Positions 42,901 through 53,999 of a DNA stretch of 64,000 bases are shown in pieces (position 1 is the first letter of the stretch; every line of letters begins with the position of its first letter). The stretch spans positions 5,138,501 through 5,202,500 of the forward strand of contig OY978530.1 of the NCBI GenBank assembly GCA_963854835.1. The letters run 5' to 3'. The stretch is from Megamerina dolium (Eukaryota; Arthropoda; Insecta; Diptera; Megamerinidae). Position numbers and translations under genes: made by a program. The notes beneath the pieces are model-generated. The model was not told the origin of the DNA. It did not search any database and saw nothing but the letters and a program-made list of their open reading frames with translations.

Positions 42901-44605
42901 AACTTCTATTCAATTAAAAGACAGAAAATTGTGTCAAATGTGCGACCAACTCTACAATACGTTAAAAATTTCACTTCATAATTTAAAAGTTAAAAGTTAA
43001 AAAAAATAAAATGGAAGACCACAGAGCCTCTTAATATGTTTACGTTGTGCTTTGATCCAAATAAAGACATAAAGAAGATTTGTGGAATCAAATAAATACT
43101 TAATAGTATTGTTAAATTGTACAAATAAAACCATCAAAAGCTATCCCGCAGTGTAAATCAGGACAAGAATTCATGCACATAAAAAACTACTATTTCAAGC
43201 TTACAAATTGCGTGAAGTGATCTAGCGATCATGAAACGACTAAATGCACAAAACAAGATAACGAATTGCCAACATGTTGCAACTGCGGTCAAAATCATCG
43301 AGCGAGCTATAGAGGATATCAAGTGGCTAAAGATTTACAAAACTTTGCAACAGGAAGATGGCTGACTGCAAAGAATCCATTAGCACAAAGCCTCCATACC
43401 AAAAATCAACCCTTAAGAGTTCAAAGTGGTTCAACATTCGCCGAAGTAGCTTCCGGAAATAAAACCGCCCAGAAATCAGAGGACTTTTTGACTCAAATCA
43501 TAAAAAACTAAATTAAGAGGCATCGTTCAATCATTTATCGCTTAATTGCATCGGAAAACTCAAGATGGTTGTGAAAGCATGATGGACGGAAGCTACGTAA
43601 AAATCATGACTTGAATGCAAACGGAATCCTTAAGCATAAACATGAACTAGAGCTGCTGCAACATAAAGAGAAAATTGATATCTGAAACGCATTTAACAAA
43701 TCAAATGTTTACCACTTTCCTGGGTTAAAATATATATTGCCCAAATCATCCTCTACAGAATACGAGAGGTGGTAGCGCAATTATTATAAAGAATTCAATA
43801 ATGCACTATGAAGACGAAAAAATAAGCTCGGCCAAGATACAGGCAACAACAGTTTACATCAACTTTTCAAAACAATCCAATCAGAAAATTATAAGCTGCT
43901 TTTCAAAAGAGGAAGATTTATAATTGGAAGAGGCCGATGTAATGAGTGACATGGAAGCTATTGAAGTTGAAACTGCAAAGTTCGGAACACACATAAAAAA
44001 TCTGCTTGGTTTAACACTCCAAGAATTAATCCGAAACATGCTCAACGTCGATATCCGAAAGAGAAAAAGGGAGAGTTAGGAAAAAATGACAATCGACAAG
44101 AATTCCCACTGTCAAAATTAAACTTAATAATTTAACTGAATTACTTAAAGAAAAAATACGAAAATAATAACAACATTTAGAATTCAAAATTCAAATGCTT
44201 GTCAGAATAAAAAATTACGATTATTCCAAAACTTAGGTTAAAAGTGTTGCAGAGAAGGCTGATATATTTGCAGTACACCTACACAAAACATTCCGACCAC
44301 ACCAAAAAATATTGAAATTCAATCAACATTCAACAACTCAAGACTCCGTTGAAATAGAGTGTTTCACACTAGATGAAGTCGCTGATGAAATTTCAAGATT
44401 AAAATTACGAAAAAGTCCAGGTTTTAATCTAATGACCGCTGGAGTTTTAAAGAATTTATCGTTAAAGGAATTACATAAACCAACTTCAATCATGAATGCA
44501 TGCATCGATATCCAACCTAGGTAAAAATCCGAATGAAGTGACATCTTACAGACCAATTGCACTACTCCCAGTAATGGGAAACTTTTTGGAAAACTATTAA
44601 GACTA
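42901..44605 (+). pseudogene. Jockey-4: degraded jockey-clade ORF1-ORF2 remnant
   Basis: ORF1 end at 43230-43511: HETTKCTKQDNELPTCCNCG with a knuckle-like CCNCGQNHRASYRGYQ, matching the last knuckle of the intact jockey ORF1 (CSNCGGNHTANYRGC). Endonuclease traces near 43615 (NANGILKHKHELELLQH) are followed by long low-quality sequence. RT fingers appear at 44360-44420 (DEISRLKLRKSPGFN) and KNPNEVTSYRPIALLPVMGN near 44520-44580. It ends at the junction with the minus-strand LOA-5 fragment. Confidence 0.72.
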
Positions 44606-44639
44606 TTTATGATGTCCACAAGTGTTGTGCCCTGTAATG

Positions 44640-45500
44640 ACACCAATCAGCATCCTATCTCCATAATCGTAGGAGAAAGTTCGCTCGTCTGCTGTCAGGT
44701 TCACGCACAAAGCCTTTGGCGGCCTGCGTGTCTCCAAGGTAGACCATCGAATCTTGTGGATCATGACCACAGAATCTTCGATTCAGAATTGAGTCCACGC
44801 AGAGCTCACGCCGAATATAGGATCAGGACCCATAGGCGTACCGGCAGAGCCCTCATTGGCCAAAACATCTGCCAATTCATTCCACTCAACACCACAGTGT
44901 CCCGGAACCCAAATAAGATGAAGCGTGTTGCGCTTTGCAACACTGTTCAGCCTCATCTTACATACACTGATCATCTTTTAAGAGATGGCAGGACTCGCAG
45001 TAGCTTTGAGTGCAGCCTGACTATCACTGCAAATGCCAATTCGCTTCTCATGCCATATCCTCTCAATAATCCAGTAGACCGCTTTTAGAATAGCGTATTT
45101 TCATCCAAGTACCAACCGGCCCCAGTACCATAGGAGGTTTTAGAACCGTTGGTGTAGAATATGTGAGTCGTTCCCCATAGCAGAGTCTGTGGATTTAAAA
45201 ATTGATCTCATTATGATAAAATAACCTTAAATCTACGTCCGAAGCGTATATGGGCCACACGATCAACCACGGGTATTGCAAATAGTGGGCCTTGCTGCAA
45301 TAGCTGGTGGTATATCTGGGTGTGTCCTGTATATGCCCCGTCATGCCAATCTCCGTAAATTTTGAGTCTGAATGCAGCTTTCATCGCCTCCTTCTGGATC
45401 TGAAGATCCAATGGAAGCAAATAAGGAAAGGCATTTAGCACGTCACCAAAAGTGGCACTCAGAGCACCAGTGATGCCTAGGCATATTATATTACTCATTC
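44640..45500 (-). pseudogene. LOA-like thumb/connection and RNase H fragment
   Basis: Starts IICLGITGALSATFGDVLNA and YLLPLDLQIQKEAMKAAFRL (45498-45211). RNase H follows near 45150: YTNGSKTSYGTGAGWYLD (first Asp changed to Asn), ICSDSQAALKATASPAIS, a stop, then LIWVPGHCGVEWNELADVLA. The first catalytic position is altered, but the remaining RNase H motifs are good. Confidence 0.75.
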
Positions 45501-45553
45501 AGGCTATTCAATGCACTGCGACCTAAAGGATCTTTTGAGCTCCTATAGCCCAA

Positions 45554-45745
45554 CTAAAACAACTCTAAACTATTTATAAATTTTATAATTGCTGTGGGCT
45601 TGATTTTACCAATGTGGTTTGTAGTCAAGATTCCATTACCTATGTAGCCAAGTCTACGTCTTACCACTGCTGGGCAATTGCATAGAATATGTTCCGATAT
45701 TTTCTGCTCCTCATGACAGAGTCGACAGGTATCGTTTTCTACCAC
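45554..45745 (-). pseudogene. Displaced C-terminal zinc finger block
   Basis: VENDTCRLCHEEQKISEHIL continuing to CNCP, then a hydrophobic C-terminus IIKFINSLELF and a stop. It parallels the last domain of LOA-1 and LOA-2 but lies between RT and RNase H on this strand. Confidence 0.75.
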
Positions 45746-45756
45746 ACATATTTACT

Positions 45757-47967
45757 TCATATGGTAATTGAGTCTACAGTGCCAAGGCATATAGTTCTTT
45801 GTAATCTGTTCAGAGAAGAAGCAGCAGATTTAACAACAGTTCTGCGCCACCAGACCACAGACGCATACGTCACAATGGGTCTGCCGGTTTTTAACCTCAA
45901 GTTTTGCCAAAAGCCCTCTTGCAGAAGGCAGAAATAAGCCATTCAATTTGCGTTTCCTGATAAAGAGCACAAGTGTGCTTTTACCAGGATTCACGGAGAG
46001 ACTTTGCAGGTCGCACCAATGCTCAATCTTGTCGAGAAGTCTCTGCATTTTGATACAAATTATTTCTAGCGACCTTGCTGATATTAGAACAAACACGTCA
46101 TCAGCATACGCTTGACCGTGTACACCAAAATTATGCAACTCAATTAAAAGAGAGTCCACAACGAAACATCAGAAAAGATGAGAGAGTACAAAACCTTAGG
46201 GGCATCCTCTCTCAACCTCAACCGTGGGGCTATCATTGTGTTCTCCCCCTCTCGTGAATAACCATTTGGTTAGCATGGCGTAAATCCATGGAGTAACGAC
46301 TTCATCAACACCATATCTTCTGGCTGAGCAACACATGGAGTTGAAGGTAGCATTGTCGAAAGCACCCTTAATGTCAAAAAATAGCCACGGAGTGCAAATA
46401 CTTGCTTCCAACCTCTCCTCCACTATGGTAACACAGTCGTGAAGAGCTGATTCACAGGACCTCCCACTCTGATAAGCATGTTACCGAATACTTAAGGGAT
46501 TCCGGCCAAGTTCCTTTTAAGCAGGAATGAAGTCAAGCTTATAGGTCTGAAGCTTTTTGCCAAGGAGAAGTCATCCCTTCCTGGCTTAGGAATAAATACT
46601 ACCTTGACAGAGCCCCAAAGTTGTGGGATGTACCCATGAGCGATGCACGCAGTAGAGATCCTTTTCAGAATCCCCACCAGAATAGCTTCGCCTTACTTTA
46701 GCATAATTGCATATACATCATCTGGTCCTGAGGACTTAAAGTCACTGAATGATGAAAATGTAAACTTTATCGTTTCATCAGTAACTATCTTTCAAGCTAT
46801 AAACTAATCAAGCTTAGTGGTTGCCGAGCATAACAAGTCATTGGCCAGGGTGACAGCCTGCGGTGAGACAATTCTACAACCCGAAAAATATGTTGATATA
46901 CGTATGTCATTGACCTCTGACTTCGAGCACGTATAGGTACCATCAGGTTTCAGAAGTGAGTCCAGCCTGGCAGTTCGATCCTTTTGAAGAACTCTGTACA
47001 GCCTAGATGTTCTTTTCTGATCAGTGATCTCATTACAAAAATGTCTATAAGAGTCCAATTTAGAGGTCTTCACTGTCCTCTTATATTCTATCTGCAACTG
47101 ACGGTACTTGCGTCAGTCAAATTCTAACTGGGTTTTAGGTGGCCGATTTAAAATTTTCTGGATTACTTAGGAAGTTTCAAAAGCTCGCCGTTGCACCAAG
47201 GGAACGCTTTGCCCTGTCTGCTTCTACGTTCCGGACACGCCATCTCATAACAATTGATTAAGACTCGCTTTCAAGATCTAGAGGCTACCTGAATAGATTG
47301 TATGGTCAGGAGCTTAGGAACGACGCTAATCCAGAATACTGCAGAGTCGTGTCCAATCCGCTCTACGAGGGTTCCGACCCGCGGGAACCAGATCAAGTTC
47401 AACAGCAAGTCGAAACTCTATATAGCGGTGGTCCCAAAAGGAGTCATCATCTAGGATTCACTAAACCCTGATCTTCTCTGCTATGAAGCTATTTGATAGA
47501 GTCAGATCAATGACTTCTTGTCTCCTGCAAATCACAAAAGTCGGGCTGTTGCCATCATTGTGTATGACTCTTCCTTGGGATAGTAAGTAGTCCAGCATTT
47601 TGGTTCCCCTGTTGTTGCATTTACTGCTACAACAAAAAGTGTTCTGGAAATTAGAATTATATCCCACTATTAGTACCAAATGGTTGAATTCCGCAAATAG
47701 CACCACGTCAACCAATTCTTGTGGAGGAGGTGGCGCTAAGGCATCATATTGTAAGTAACCCGAAACCATTACAGTTTCAACTACACTTCCCATATTGCGG
47801 TACTTGATTTTGACTGAAATTATGTCTTGACAACAAAGCTGCCTCAAGACCGTGCAGTCAACTACATGCGGCATTATGATGCACGAACGTGGACGAGCCT
47901 CCCCTTCTGCGTGAATGGTGGAACCCCATTTAATTCCTCCTAAGCAACATAAGCGCTTTGCATTCAC
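45757..47967 (-). pseudogene. LOA-5 ORF2: endonuclease and RT, frame-broken
   Basis: Endonuclease pieces include MVSGYLQYDALAPPPPQEL and GNSPTFVICRRQEVIDLTLS (47967-47461). The catalytic GDFN/DANA line reads VGYNSNFQN, so it is altered. RT: KVVFIPKPGRDDFSLAKSFR and SLTSFLLKRN (46677-46492), LFFDIKGAFDNATFNSM (motif A intact), GQAYADDVFVLIS at about 46110, PGKSTLVLFIRKRKLNG, and a thumb RPIVTYASVVWWRRT (about 45870). Frames are broken at least four times. Confidence 0.78.
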
Positions 47968-48057
47968 CCATGTTTCTTATATTAGAATTATTTAGGAATT
48001 TGTCTGCAGTTTAGCATGACTACTGCATAATAGGGCAGTAACCGATTTTCTGTCTTA

Positions 48058-49045
48058 TTCTTCTTCTTCTTCTTTATTTGCCAATTAGTTTACACCAACT
48101 TATAAATTATGTTAATTGCAAACATTAATATGTTACGTATAATTTTCCAATGTACATATAAATAAATTGCACAAAATCACAGGGTTTTGTCTATTGCTGC
48201 ATATTGTTCTTTACCTCTCGCCACATCTATAAGATTACCAACGTTCTGTATTCCAGTCCACTGTCTAATATTTCGAAGCCATGAAAATTGTTTCCAGACA
48301 ATACCTCGTTTCGTATTTCGAATTCCTCATTAGATGTCCTAAGGGGGCTGCTTCTCTTTTCTTAATGGGCGCAAATAACTCTCTTTTACAGTTCATTCTT
48401 CTTAAAACTTCATTGTTGGTGACATGATCTGTCCATGCTATTTTTAAAATTCTTCTAAAAAGCCATAGCTCGAATGATTCTAGTTTATTGATGTCTGCTA
48501 TTTTCAGAGTCCTAGTTTCCATGGCATAGAGGAATACTGACCAAGCATAACATTTTAAAAAAACGGATTTTGGTTTTAATGTTGAGGTCATGGCTATTAA
48601 GTATCTTTTTGTATTTGGGGTATTACGCGCCATTTCGATTCTACATTTTATTTCTTTGGAACAAACCCATTTCATTGATTTGGCATCCAATATACTTAAA
48701 ATCGTTCACCCTTTCGATAATCATGTTGTTTGCCATTAGGTTTGTGTTGTTGTACATGTCTTTTCTGCCTATAATCAAGTACTTGGTTTTCTTTATGTTA
48801 ATTCGTAGACCAACTTCTCCGCTGCGTAAGTTAACCTTGGTAACAAGTTCTTGCAGTCCAATTAGACTATTGGCTATCTGTGTGATGTCCCTCGCATATC
48901 TTATATTATTGATAAAAACATAGTTCACTTTCACCCCTTACGTAATGCCATTTATCGATTCTTGAAAAATTGTTTCCGAATATATGTCTTTTGGGTATTG
49001 TCCAGTATCATAGACGTGGCTGAAAAGTTTTACCAAGAGTCTCCA
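48058..49045 (-). pseudogene. RTE-B reverse transcriptase remnant, 3' part
   Basis: A second RTE family, on the minus strand. From 49020 it reads LLVKLFSHVYDTGQYPKD, with RT blocks deleted until IYSETIFQESINGIT. Then VFINNIRYARDITQIANSL (the YADD box reads YARD), GEVGLRINIKKTKYLIIG, LESFELWLFRRILKIAWTDH and VTNNEVLRRMNCKRELF. The C-terminus RQWTGIQNVGNLIDVARGKE lies near 48200. It ends in a CTT run (48058-48078 on plus, (AAG)n on minus), the RTE-type tail. Much more divergent than RTE-A, and interrupted by the jockey element. Confidence 0.8.
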
Positions 49046-49052
49046 TAATTTT
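49046..49052. repeat. Jockey target-site duplication (left)
   Basis: TAATTTT, repeated at 53605-53611 after the poly(A). Joining across the jockey restores continuous RTE-B coding sequence. Confidence 0.75.
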
Positions 49053-49182
49053 GTCGTTTGTCGTTTATACATTTTCGCGAAAGTCACCAATAAGAGTGGA
49101 CGTCTTTCTTTTGATTTTTAGAAAAAAAAAAAAAAAAAAAAACAAATAAAATAATATCGTTTGCAAACAATTTGTTTATAAT

Positions 49183-50796
49183 ATGAGTGTTCAGCGCTCT
49201 CCTCCCCGGCAACGGCAATCGCCTATTAATGTGTGTGTAAACAATAATTTGCAATCACCCGCGCAAACCCCCGCGATAAGTGCATTATCAAATAAAACAG
49301 TTGATACACACTACACAAGTGAAAGTAACAGTGCAAATCTTTTGCCTGCACATATTAAAAATTCATCAAATTTTGCAACAACAATAAATACAGACAAAAA
49401 AAATAATTTGTTCTATCGTGATATACTATCTCCCTCTATACCGTGGAGTGTACAATGTGCTTCTCCTGCTGTAACACCAACAGCTACAACATCAAAGCAA
49501 TCAAATAACGGCACTTCTACTGAAGTGCATGACCCAGTAGTTAAAGCAACTAGTGCGATGACTAATAAAGAACCAGTTGCTGTTCAAACTGGTATTGATC
49601 GCTACATTACTGTAGTAAAGCGAAAGAGAAGTCCGCAAAATTCAAAACAAATGAATTCAACAAAAATTCAAAAACAGAACACTGTCCCTATTAGTTCGGA
49701 AAATAGATACGCTCTGCTTTCAGGTGATGAAAGTGACGAAAATATTATCTCCAAGAAAAATTTCAAACCCCCACCCATTTTCTTGAGAGAACGCAACTCA
49801 GATAAGTTGATTTCTAGAATTACAAGTCTTATAGGACCAAAGAATTTCCATGTTGTTCCTATTCGCAAAGGCCAAATTGAGGAAACCAAAGTGCAAATCT
49901 ACAGCGAAACTCATTATCGCAAAGTAATAGCGGAATTTGATGCTGTAAAAAAGAATTACTACACATATCAGCTAAAAAGTAGTAAGGGCTTAATCGTTGT
50001 ACTCAAAGGCGTCGAACCCAACGTTGATATTAACGAAATCAAACTTGCCCTTCAGGAAGAAGGGTTTCAAGCCAAAACAGTATTCAACATTCTCAACAAG
50101 AGCAATATACCTCAACCGTTATATCGTATTGAGCTTCAGCCTGAAACAAAACCCCTAAAAAAAGGTGAGGTACACCCCATATATAAAATTCGATATTTAT
50201 TGCATCGCAAAATCACAATCGAAGAACCCCATAAGAGAACTGGACCTCCTCAGTGCAGCAACTGCCAAGAATATGGACATACTAAGACATATTGTACCCT
50301 GCCAGCTGTTTGTGTGATTTGTGGAGATCTCCATAAATCAAACATATGCCCAAAATCTAAAGACGATGCTAGCATGAAAAAATGCAGCAATTGTGGAGGT
50401 AATCACACTGCAAATTATAGAGGTTGCCCAGTATATGCAACCCTAAAGCTAAATTTCTCCGCTAACAATCAACCTCTAAAACCAGTTGAGCAAACTCAGA
50501 TAGCCAACTCAAGTAAGAGACAAAATATTGATGCAACACAATTCTTCTCTGCAATCCCAAACAAGAATCAAACCAATTCATACGCTAGCGTGTTAAAACA
50601 AAACCTACACCAACAAAGTAACGTAAATAATGAGCAGAAACACTCACTGCCAACCCAACAGCCAAGTACTCTTGAACATTTGCTTCAAACATTAATTCAG
50701 AATATGAACCAATTCATGAACTCAATGCAAACAATGATGCAAGAAATGATGAAAAATCAATCGATGTTACTCCAAACATTGCTATCCAGACCATGA
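49183..50796 (+). CDS. Jockey ORF1 (gag-like nucleic-acid-binding protein)
   Basis: 537 codons. The first ~150 residues are Asn/Thr/Ser/Pro-rich and probably disordered. A basic KRKRSPQNSKQ patch lies near residue 146. The central region (about 200-335) resembles the RRM-like/PRE_C2HC domain of jockey ORF1, with VVLKGVEPNVDINEIKLAL and EEGFQAKTVFNI. Three CCHC knuckles follow at about 360-415: CSNCQEYGHTKTYC, CVICGDLHKSNIC and CSNCGGNHTANYRGC. The C-terminal tail is Gln/Asn/Met-rich (MQTMMQEMMKNQS). The stop overlaps the ORF2 start as ATGA (50793-50796), implying coupled translation. The protein binds element RNA and is needed for retrotransposition particles. Confidence 0.93.
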   Translation: MSVQRSPPRQRQSPINVCVNNNLQSPAQTPAISALSNKTVDTHYTSESNSANLLPAHIKNSSNFATTINTDKKNNLFYRDILSPSIPWSVQCASPAVTPTATTSKQSNNGTSTEVHDPVVKATSAMTNKEPVAVQTGIDRYITVVKRKRSPQNSKQMNSTKIQKQNTVPISSENRYALLSGDESDENIISKKNFKPPPIFLRERNSDKLISRITSLIGPKNFHVVPIRKGQIEETKVQIYSETHYRKVIAEFDAVKKNYYTYQLKSSKGLIVVLKGVEPNVDINEIKLALQEEGFQAKTVFNILNKSNIPQPLYRIELQPETKPLKKGEVHPIYKIRYLLHRKITIEEPHKRTGPPQCSNCQEYGHTKTYCTLPAVCVICGDLHKSNICPKSKDDASMKKCSNCGGNHTANYRGCPVYATLKLNFSANNQPLKPVEQTQIANSSKRQNIDATQFFSAIPNKNQTNSYASVLKQNLHQQSNVNNEQKHSLPTQQPSTLEHLLQTLIQNMNQFMNSMQTMMQEMMKNQSMLLQTLLSRP

Positions 50797-53441
50797 GTTG
50801 TCTCAAGATATGCCACTGGAACGCCAACGGCTTAAGCCAGCACCGTTTGGAGCTAATTCAATTCCTTGAATCCAACCAGATCGACATAATGATGATATCT
50901 GAGACCCATTTCACTGACAAAAATTGCTACCAAATACCATATTACAAACTGTACACTACAAACCATCCGCATGGTAAGGCACGCGGTGGAACTGCCATAT
51001 TGATAAAAAGCAGAATAAAACATCATGTTCTCGAAGATTTCAGTAGCGTCTACTTGCAAGCAACATCTATATGTCTGGAAGAATACATCTCTAAGCTAGT
51101 AATATCTGCGATATACTGTCCCCCAAGATACAGTATTACCGAACGGCAATATAAAGAATTTTTCTCAACTCTTGGTAGCAAATTCTTGGTTGCTGGCGAT
51201 TTCAACGCCAAACACACTCACTGGGGCTCCCGCTTAATAACTCCAAAAGGCAGAAGACTATGTTCAATCATCACTAACCATGGCTACGATGTTATTTCGA
51301 ATGGTCAACCGACATATTGGCCGACGGACAAGAGGAAAATACCCGATCTCATAGACTTTGGAGTCGCCAAAGGTTTGCAGATGGAAAATATCTCCACAGA
51401 GTGTAATTATGATCTATCATCTGACCACTCACCCACGGTAATATCTATAAAATCACCAAGCCCCCAAGGCAATTGCGTTAGAAAGAAAATAGACTGGTTA
51501 AAATTCAAGAAATATATAAATTCCCATCTTCCTCTAAGTACTGTATTAAGAAATGGACACGATGTAGACTCAGCACTCGAAAAATTCAACCAGCTACTCT
51601 CATTAGCTCTCAGCTCAGCCACCTGCACTAAGGTATGCAAGCAATCAAAATATAGCCAATACACACCAGCAGACATTGAATTGCTAGTAAGACAGAAAAG
51701 AAGACTCCGAAGACAATGGCAAGAATTCAGATCACCGAATCTGAAAACACAGCTACAGCACTGCACTCGAAAGTTAAAGCAAGCCTTGAAAAATAAAAAC
51801 AACAAAGAGTTAGAAGAGCACATAGCGAAATTAACACCTGGTGAAGCGTCAGACTACTCTTTGTGGAAATCAGCAAAAAAATCAAATCGGCCAATTCTCA
51901 CTGATTCCCCCATCCGTTTGAGTGACGGTAATTGGGCTAGAAGCAACTGTGAGAAGGGTTTGGCTTTTGCAAACCACCTAAAAAGTGTGTTTACACCCAA
52001 TCCACCTTCTTCACAGTCCTCATTACCAAAATTAACTTCTCAACCTTGCTCAATAACGCTCAAAATTAAAAAAAAGGACATATTCAAAGCAATTTATAAA
52101 GATTTAAACCCAAAAAAATCACCTGGTCCAGATAAAATTACCGGTAAAATGATAAAAGAGCTACCTCCGGCTTCAGTAATTCATCTGATGCACATTTTCA
52201 ATGCTATCCTTCGTATTAAACACTATCCCAAATGCTGGAAAACTTCAAAAATTATTATGATAGCAAAACCAGGAAAAGACCCTACAAAAGTTGCATCGTA
52301 CAGACCTATCAGCCTCCTGCCTCTACTTTCTAAAGTATTCGAAAAGCTACTTGTCATGAATATAACTCCATTTATTAATCTCAACCAACTGATTCCTCAA
52401 CATCAGTTTGGATTTAGAAAACAGCACGGCACAATAGAACAAGTCCACCGCATTGTAACTCTGATAAGGAACACTTTTGAAGAAAAAAAGTATTGCTCAG
52501 CTGTCTTTCTTGATATCACTCAAGCTTTCGATAAAGTATGGCACGATGGCCTTATTTACAAACTCAAACTATTACTGCCTGCAAATGTCTCCTCATTGCT
52601 TAGTAGCTACCTCACGAAAAGACAATTTCTCGTACATCACAAGGATTACACAACAAATCCATTGGATATTCACGCTGGCGTTCCTCAAGGAAGCGTTTTG
52701 GGTCCGTTACTGTATCTCTTATACACTTCAGATATGCCCAACAATAACTATACATTCATATCGACCTTTGCTGATGATACGGCAATATTGTGCTCTCGCT
52801 CTAACCCCATAGAAGCTACTAAACTCCTGCAGACTCATGTCGATTCTCTCGAAATCTGGCTAGCAAAATGGCGTATAAAAGTCAATGAATCAAAGAGCGT
52901 ACATGTAACCTTCACGCTAAGGCTAGATACATGTCCCCCACTTAAAATTAATGGCCAATCAGTTCCACAATGTTCCTCAACAAAGTACTTGGGTATTCAC
53001 CTCGACAGAAGGCTGACATGGAAAAATCATATAGAGGCAAAGAAAACTCAGATCAAGCTTAAAATGAATCAGTTATGGTGGCTGTTACACAAAAGATCAA
53101 AGTTGAATCTTGAATACAAAGTGCTATTATATAAAGCAATCCTGAAACCAATCTGGACTTATGGTATTCAGTTTTGGGGCACCGCATCTCCCTCTAATAT
53201 CGAAAAATTGCAGCGAATACAATCCAAGTGTCTGCGAATTATTGTAAACGCGCCTTGGTATATGAGGAACGTTAACATCCATCGAGATTTAAATGTATCC
53301 ACAATTTCTGAGGAAGTTGCAATGTACTGCAGAAGCTACATTCAAAAATTACACAATCATCCGAATCCTCTTGCTAGGCAATTGTTGCTGAGCAAGGGGC
53401 ATCGTCGATTAAAAAGAAAAGACACACTGAATATGCTGTAA
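50793..53441 (+). CDS. Jockey ORF2: endonuclease and reverse transcriptase
   Basis: 882 codons, no stop or shift. APE-type endonuclease: CHWNANGL (residues 7-14), ISETHF (Glu37), VAGDFNAKHTHWGS (about 132-146) and SSDHSPT (about 208). RT: KKSPGPDKI, IIMIAKPGKDP, YRPISLLPLLSKVFEKLL, QFGFRKQHGTIEQVH, AVFLDITQAFDKVWH (motif A), AGVPQGSVLGPLLYLLY and STFADDTAIL (the catalytic box at about 657-664, FADD as usual in jockey elements). Then thumb motifs KPIWTYGIQFWG and NAPWYMRNVNIHRD. No RNase H, as expected for the jockey clade. All expected catalytic residues are visible, so it may be active. A C-terminal paralogue lies at 845-1892. Confidence 0.93.
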   Translation: MSCLKICHWNANGLSQHRLELIQFLESNQIDIMMISETHFTDKNCYQIPYYKLYTTNHPHGKARGGTAILIKSRIKHHVLEDFSSVYLQATSICLEEYISKLVISAIYCPPRYSITERQYKEFFSTLGSKFLVAGDFNAKHTHWGSRLITPKGRRLCSIITNHGYDVISNGQPTYWPTDKRKIPDLIDFGVAKGLQMENISTECNYDLSSDHSPTVISIKSPSPQGNCVRKKIDWLKFKKYINSHLPLSTVLRNGHDVDSALEKFNQLLSLALSSATCTKVCKQSKYSQYTPADIELLVRQKRRLRRQWQEFRSPNLKTQLQHCTRKLKQALKNKNNKELEEHIAKLTPGEASDYSLWKSAKKSNRPILTDSPIRLSDGNWARSNCEKGLAFANHLKSVFTPNPPSSQSSLPKLTSQPCSITLKIKKKDIFKAIYKDLNPKKSPGPDKITGKMIKELPPASVIHLMHIFNAILRIKHYPKCWKTSKIIMIAKPGKDPTKVASYRPISLLPLLSKVFEKLLVMNITPFINLNQLIPQHQFGFRKQHGTIEQVHRIVTLIRNTFEEKKYCSAVFLDITQAFDKVWHDGLIYKLKLLLPANVSSLLSSYLTKRQFLVHHKDYTTNPLDIHAGVPQGSVLGPLLYLLYTSDMPNNNYTFISTFADDTAILCSRSNPIEATKLLQTHVDSLEIWLAKWRIKVNESKSVHVTFTLRLDTCPPLKINGQSVPQCSSTKYLGIHLDRRLTWKNHIEAKKTQIKLKMNQLWWLLHKRSKLNLEYKVLLYKAILKPIWTYGIQFWGTASPSNIEKLQRIQSKCLRIIVNAPWYMRNVNIHRDLNVSTISEEVAMYCRSYIQKLHNHPNPLARQLLLSKGHRRLKRKDTLNML

Positions 53442-53604
53442 AATTGCTACATCTCGCGACTCACCAAATTGTGATGGAACGTAGGGGATATCACATAGTT
53501 TTATTTAGTTTGTAAGATTTGAATACTTATTGTTAGTTTCTAAGTATTTAAGAAAGATTCAATAAAAAAAATAAGCTAACAAAAAAAAAAAAAAAAAAAA
53601 AAAT

Positions 53605-53611
53605 TAATTTT
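53605..53611. repeat. Jockey target-site duplication (right)
   Basis: TAATTTT following the poly(A); matches 49046-49052. Confidence 0.75.
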
Positions 53612-53970
53612 AAGATTTTGGCTGGAACCTCATCTGGACATGTTACTTTGTTGTTTTTCATTCATTGTAACCGTTTTCTATTTCATCCTTTGTAATATAA
53701 TTACCCGTTGGTTTATGGGGAAATTTAAGATTTTGGTTCGATATGTTGTCATATGTAAAAACTTCTTCAATATATTTCTCCCTTATACGTTTTTTTTTTT
53801 CATTTATGTCAAAAACTATTTCGTTGTTTTCATTAATAATGTTTGAGGGCGGCTTTTTGCGATAAATACCTGCAGTTTCTTTCAATTTTTTATGTTCGTG
53901 CCATGTTTCTCCATTTCTAAAATCGTATTTGCTAGTTTTCCAAGCTCGAATAAGCTTCTAGTATTTCATG
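53612..53970 (-). pseudogene. RTE-B remnant, N-terminal side of RT
   Basis: On the minus strand: NGETWHEH near 53910, KLKETAGIYRKKPPSNIINE, KKKRIREKYIEEVF (linker before RT) and NKVTCPDEVPAKILK near 53630, the first RT block (usually APGPDxIPAEILK). It continues on the far side of the jockey insertion at 49045. The upstream endonuclease is missing. Confidence 0.78.
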
Positions 53971-53999
53971 TCCAGTAATGCTGAATGATGAATTGGTCA

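Larger units (their letters stand above)
44640..47970 (-). mobile_element. LOA-5: rearranged LOA/I-group element
   Basis: Minus-strand pieces. Endonuclease 47967-47461, linker 47097-46804, RT 46677-45757, a C-terminal finger block 45745-45554, and then a second piece with thumb/connection and RNase H (45500-44640). The finger should come after RNase H, and the thumb motif ICLG occurs on both sides of it. So this is either two partial copies joined or a local rearrangement. Confidence 0.78.
49053..53604 (+). mobile_element. Full-length, apparently intact jockey-clade retrotransposon
   Basis: 5' UTR 49053-49182 (with an A-run at about 49121-49141), ORF1 49183-50796, ORF2 50793-53441, a short 3' UTR and a poly(A) of over 20 bases to about 53604. 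Both ORFs are open end to end, and a 7-bp target duplication flanks it. It lies inside RTE-B on the opposite strand. Size (4.55 kb) and domain plan are those of a complete jockey-type LINE. Confidence 0.92.

Noticed and set aside
44609..45088. 159-codon plus-strand ORF
   Set aside because: Antisense to RNase H of the LOA-like fragment; no domain of its own.
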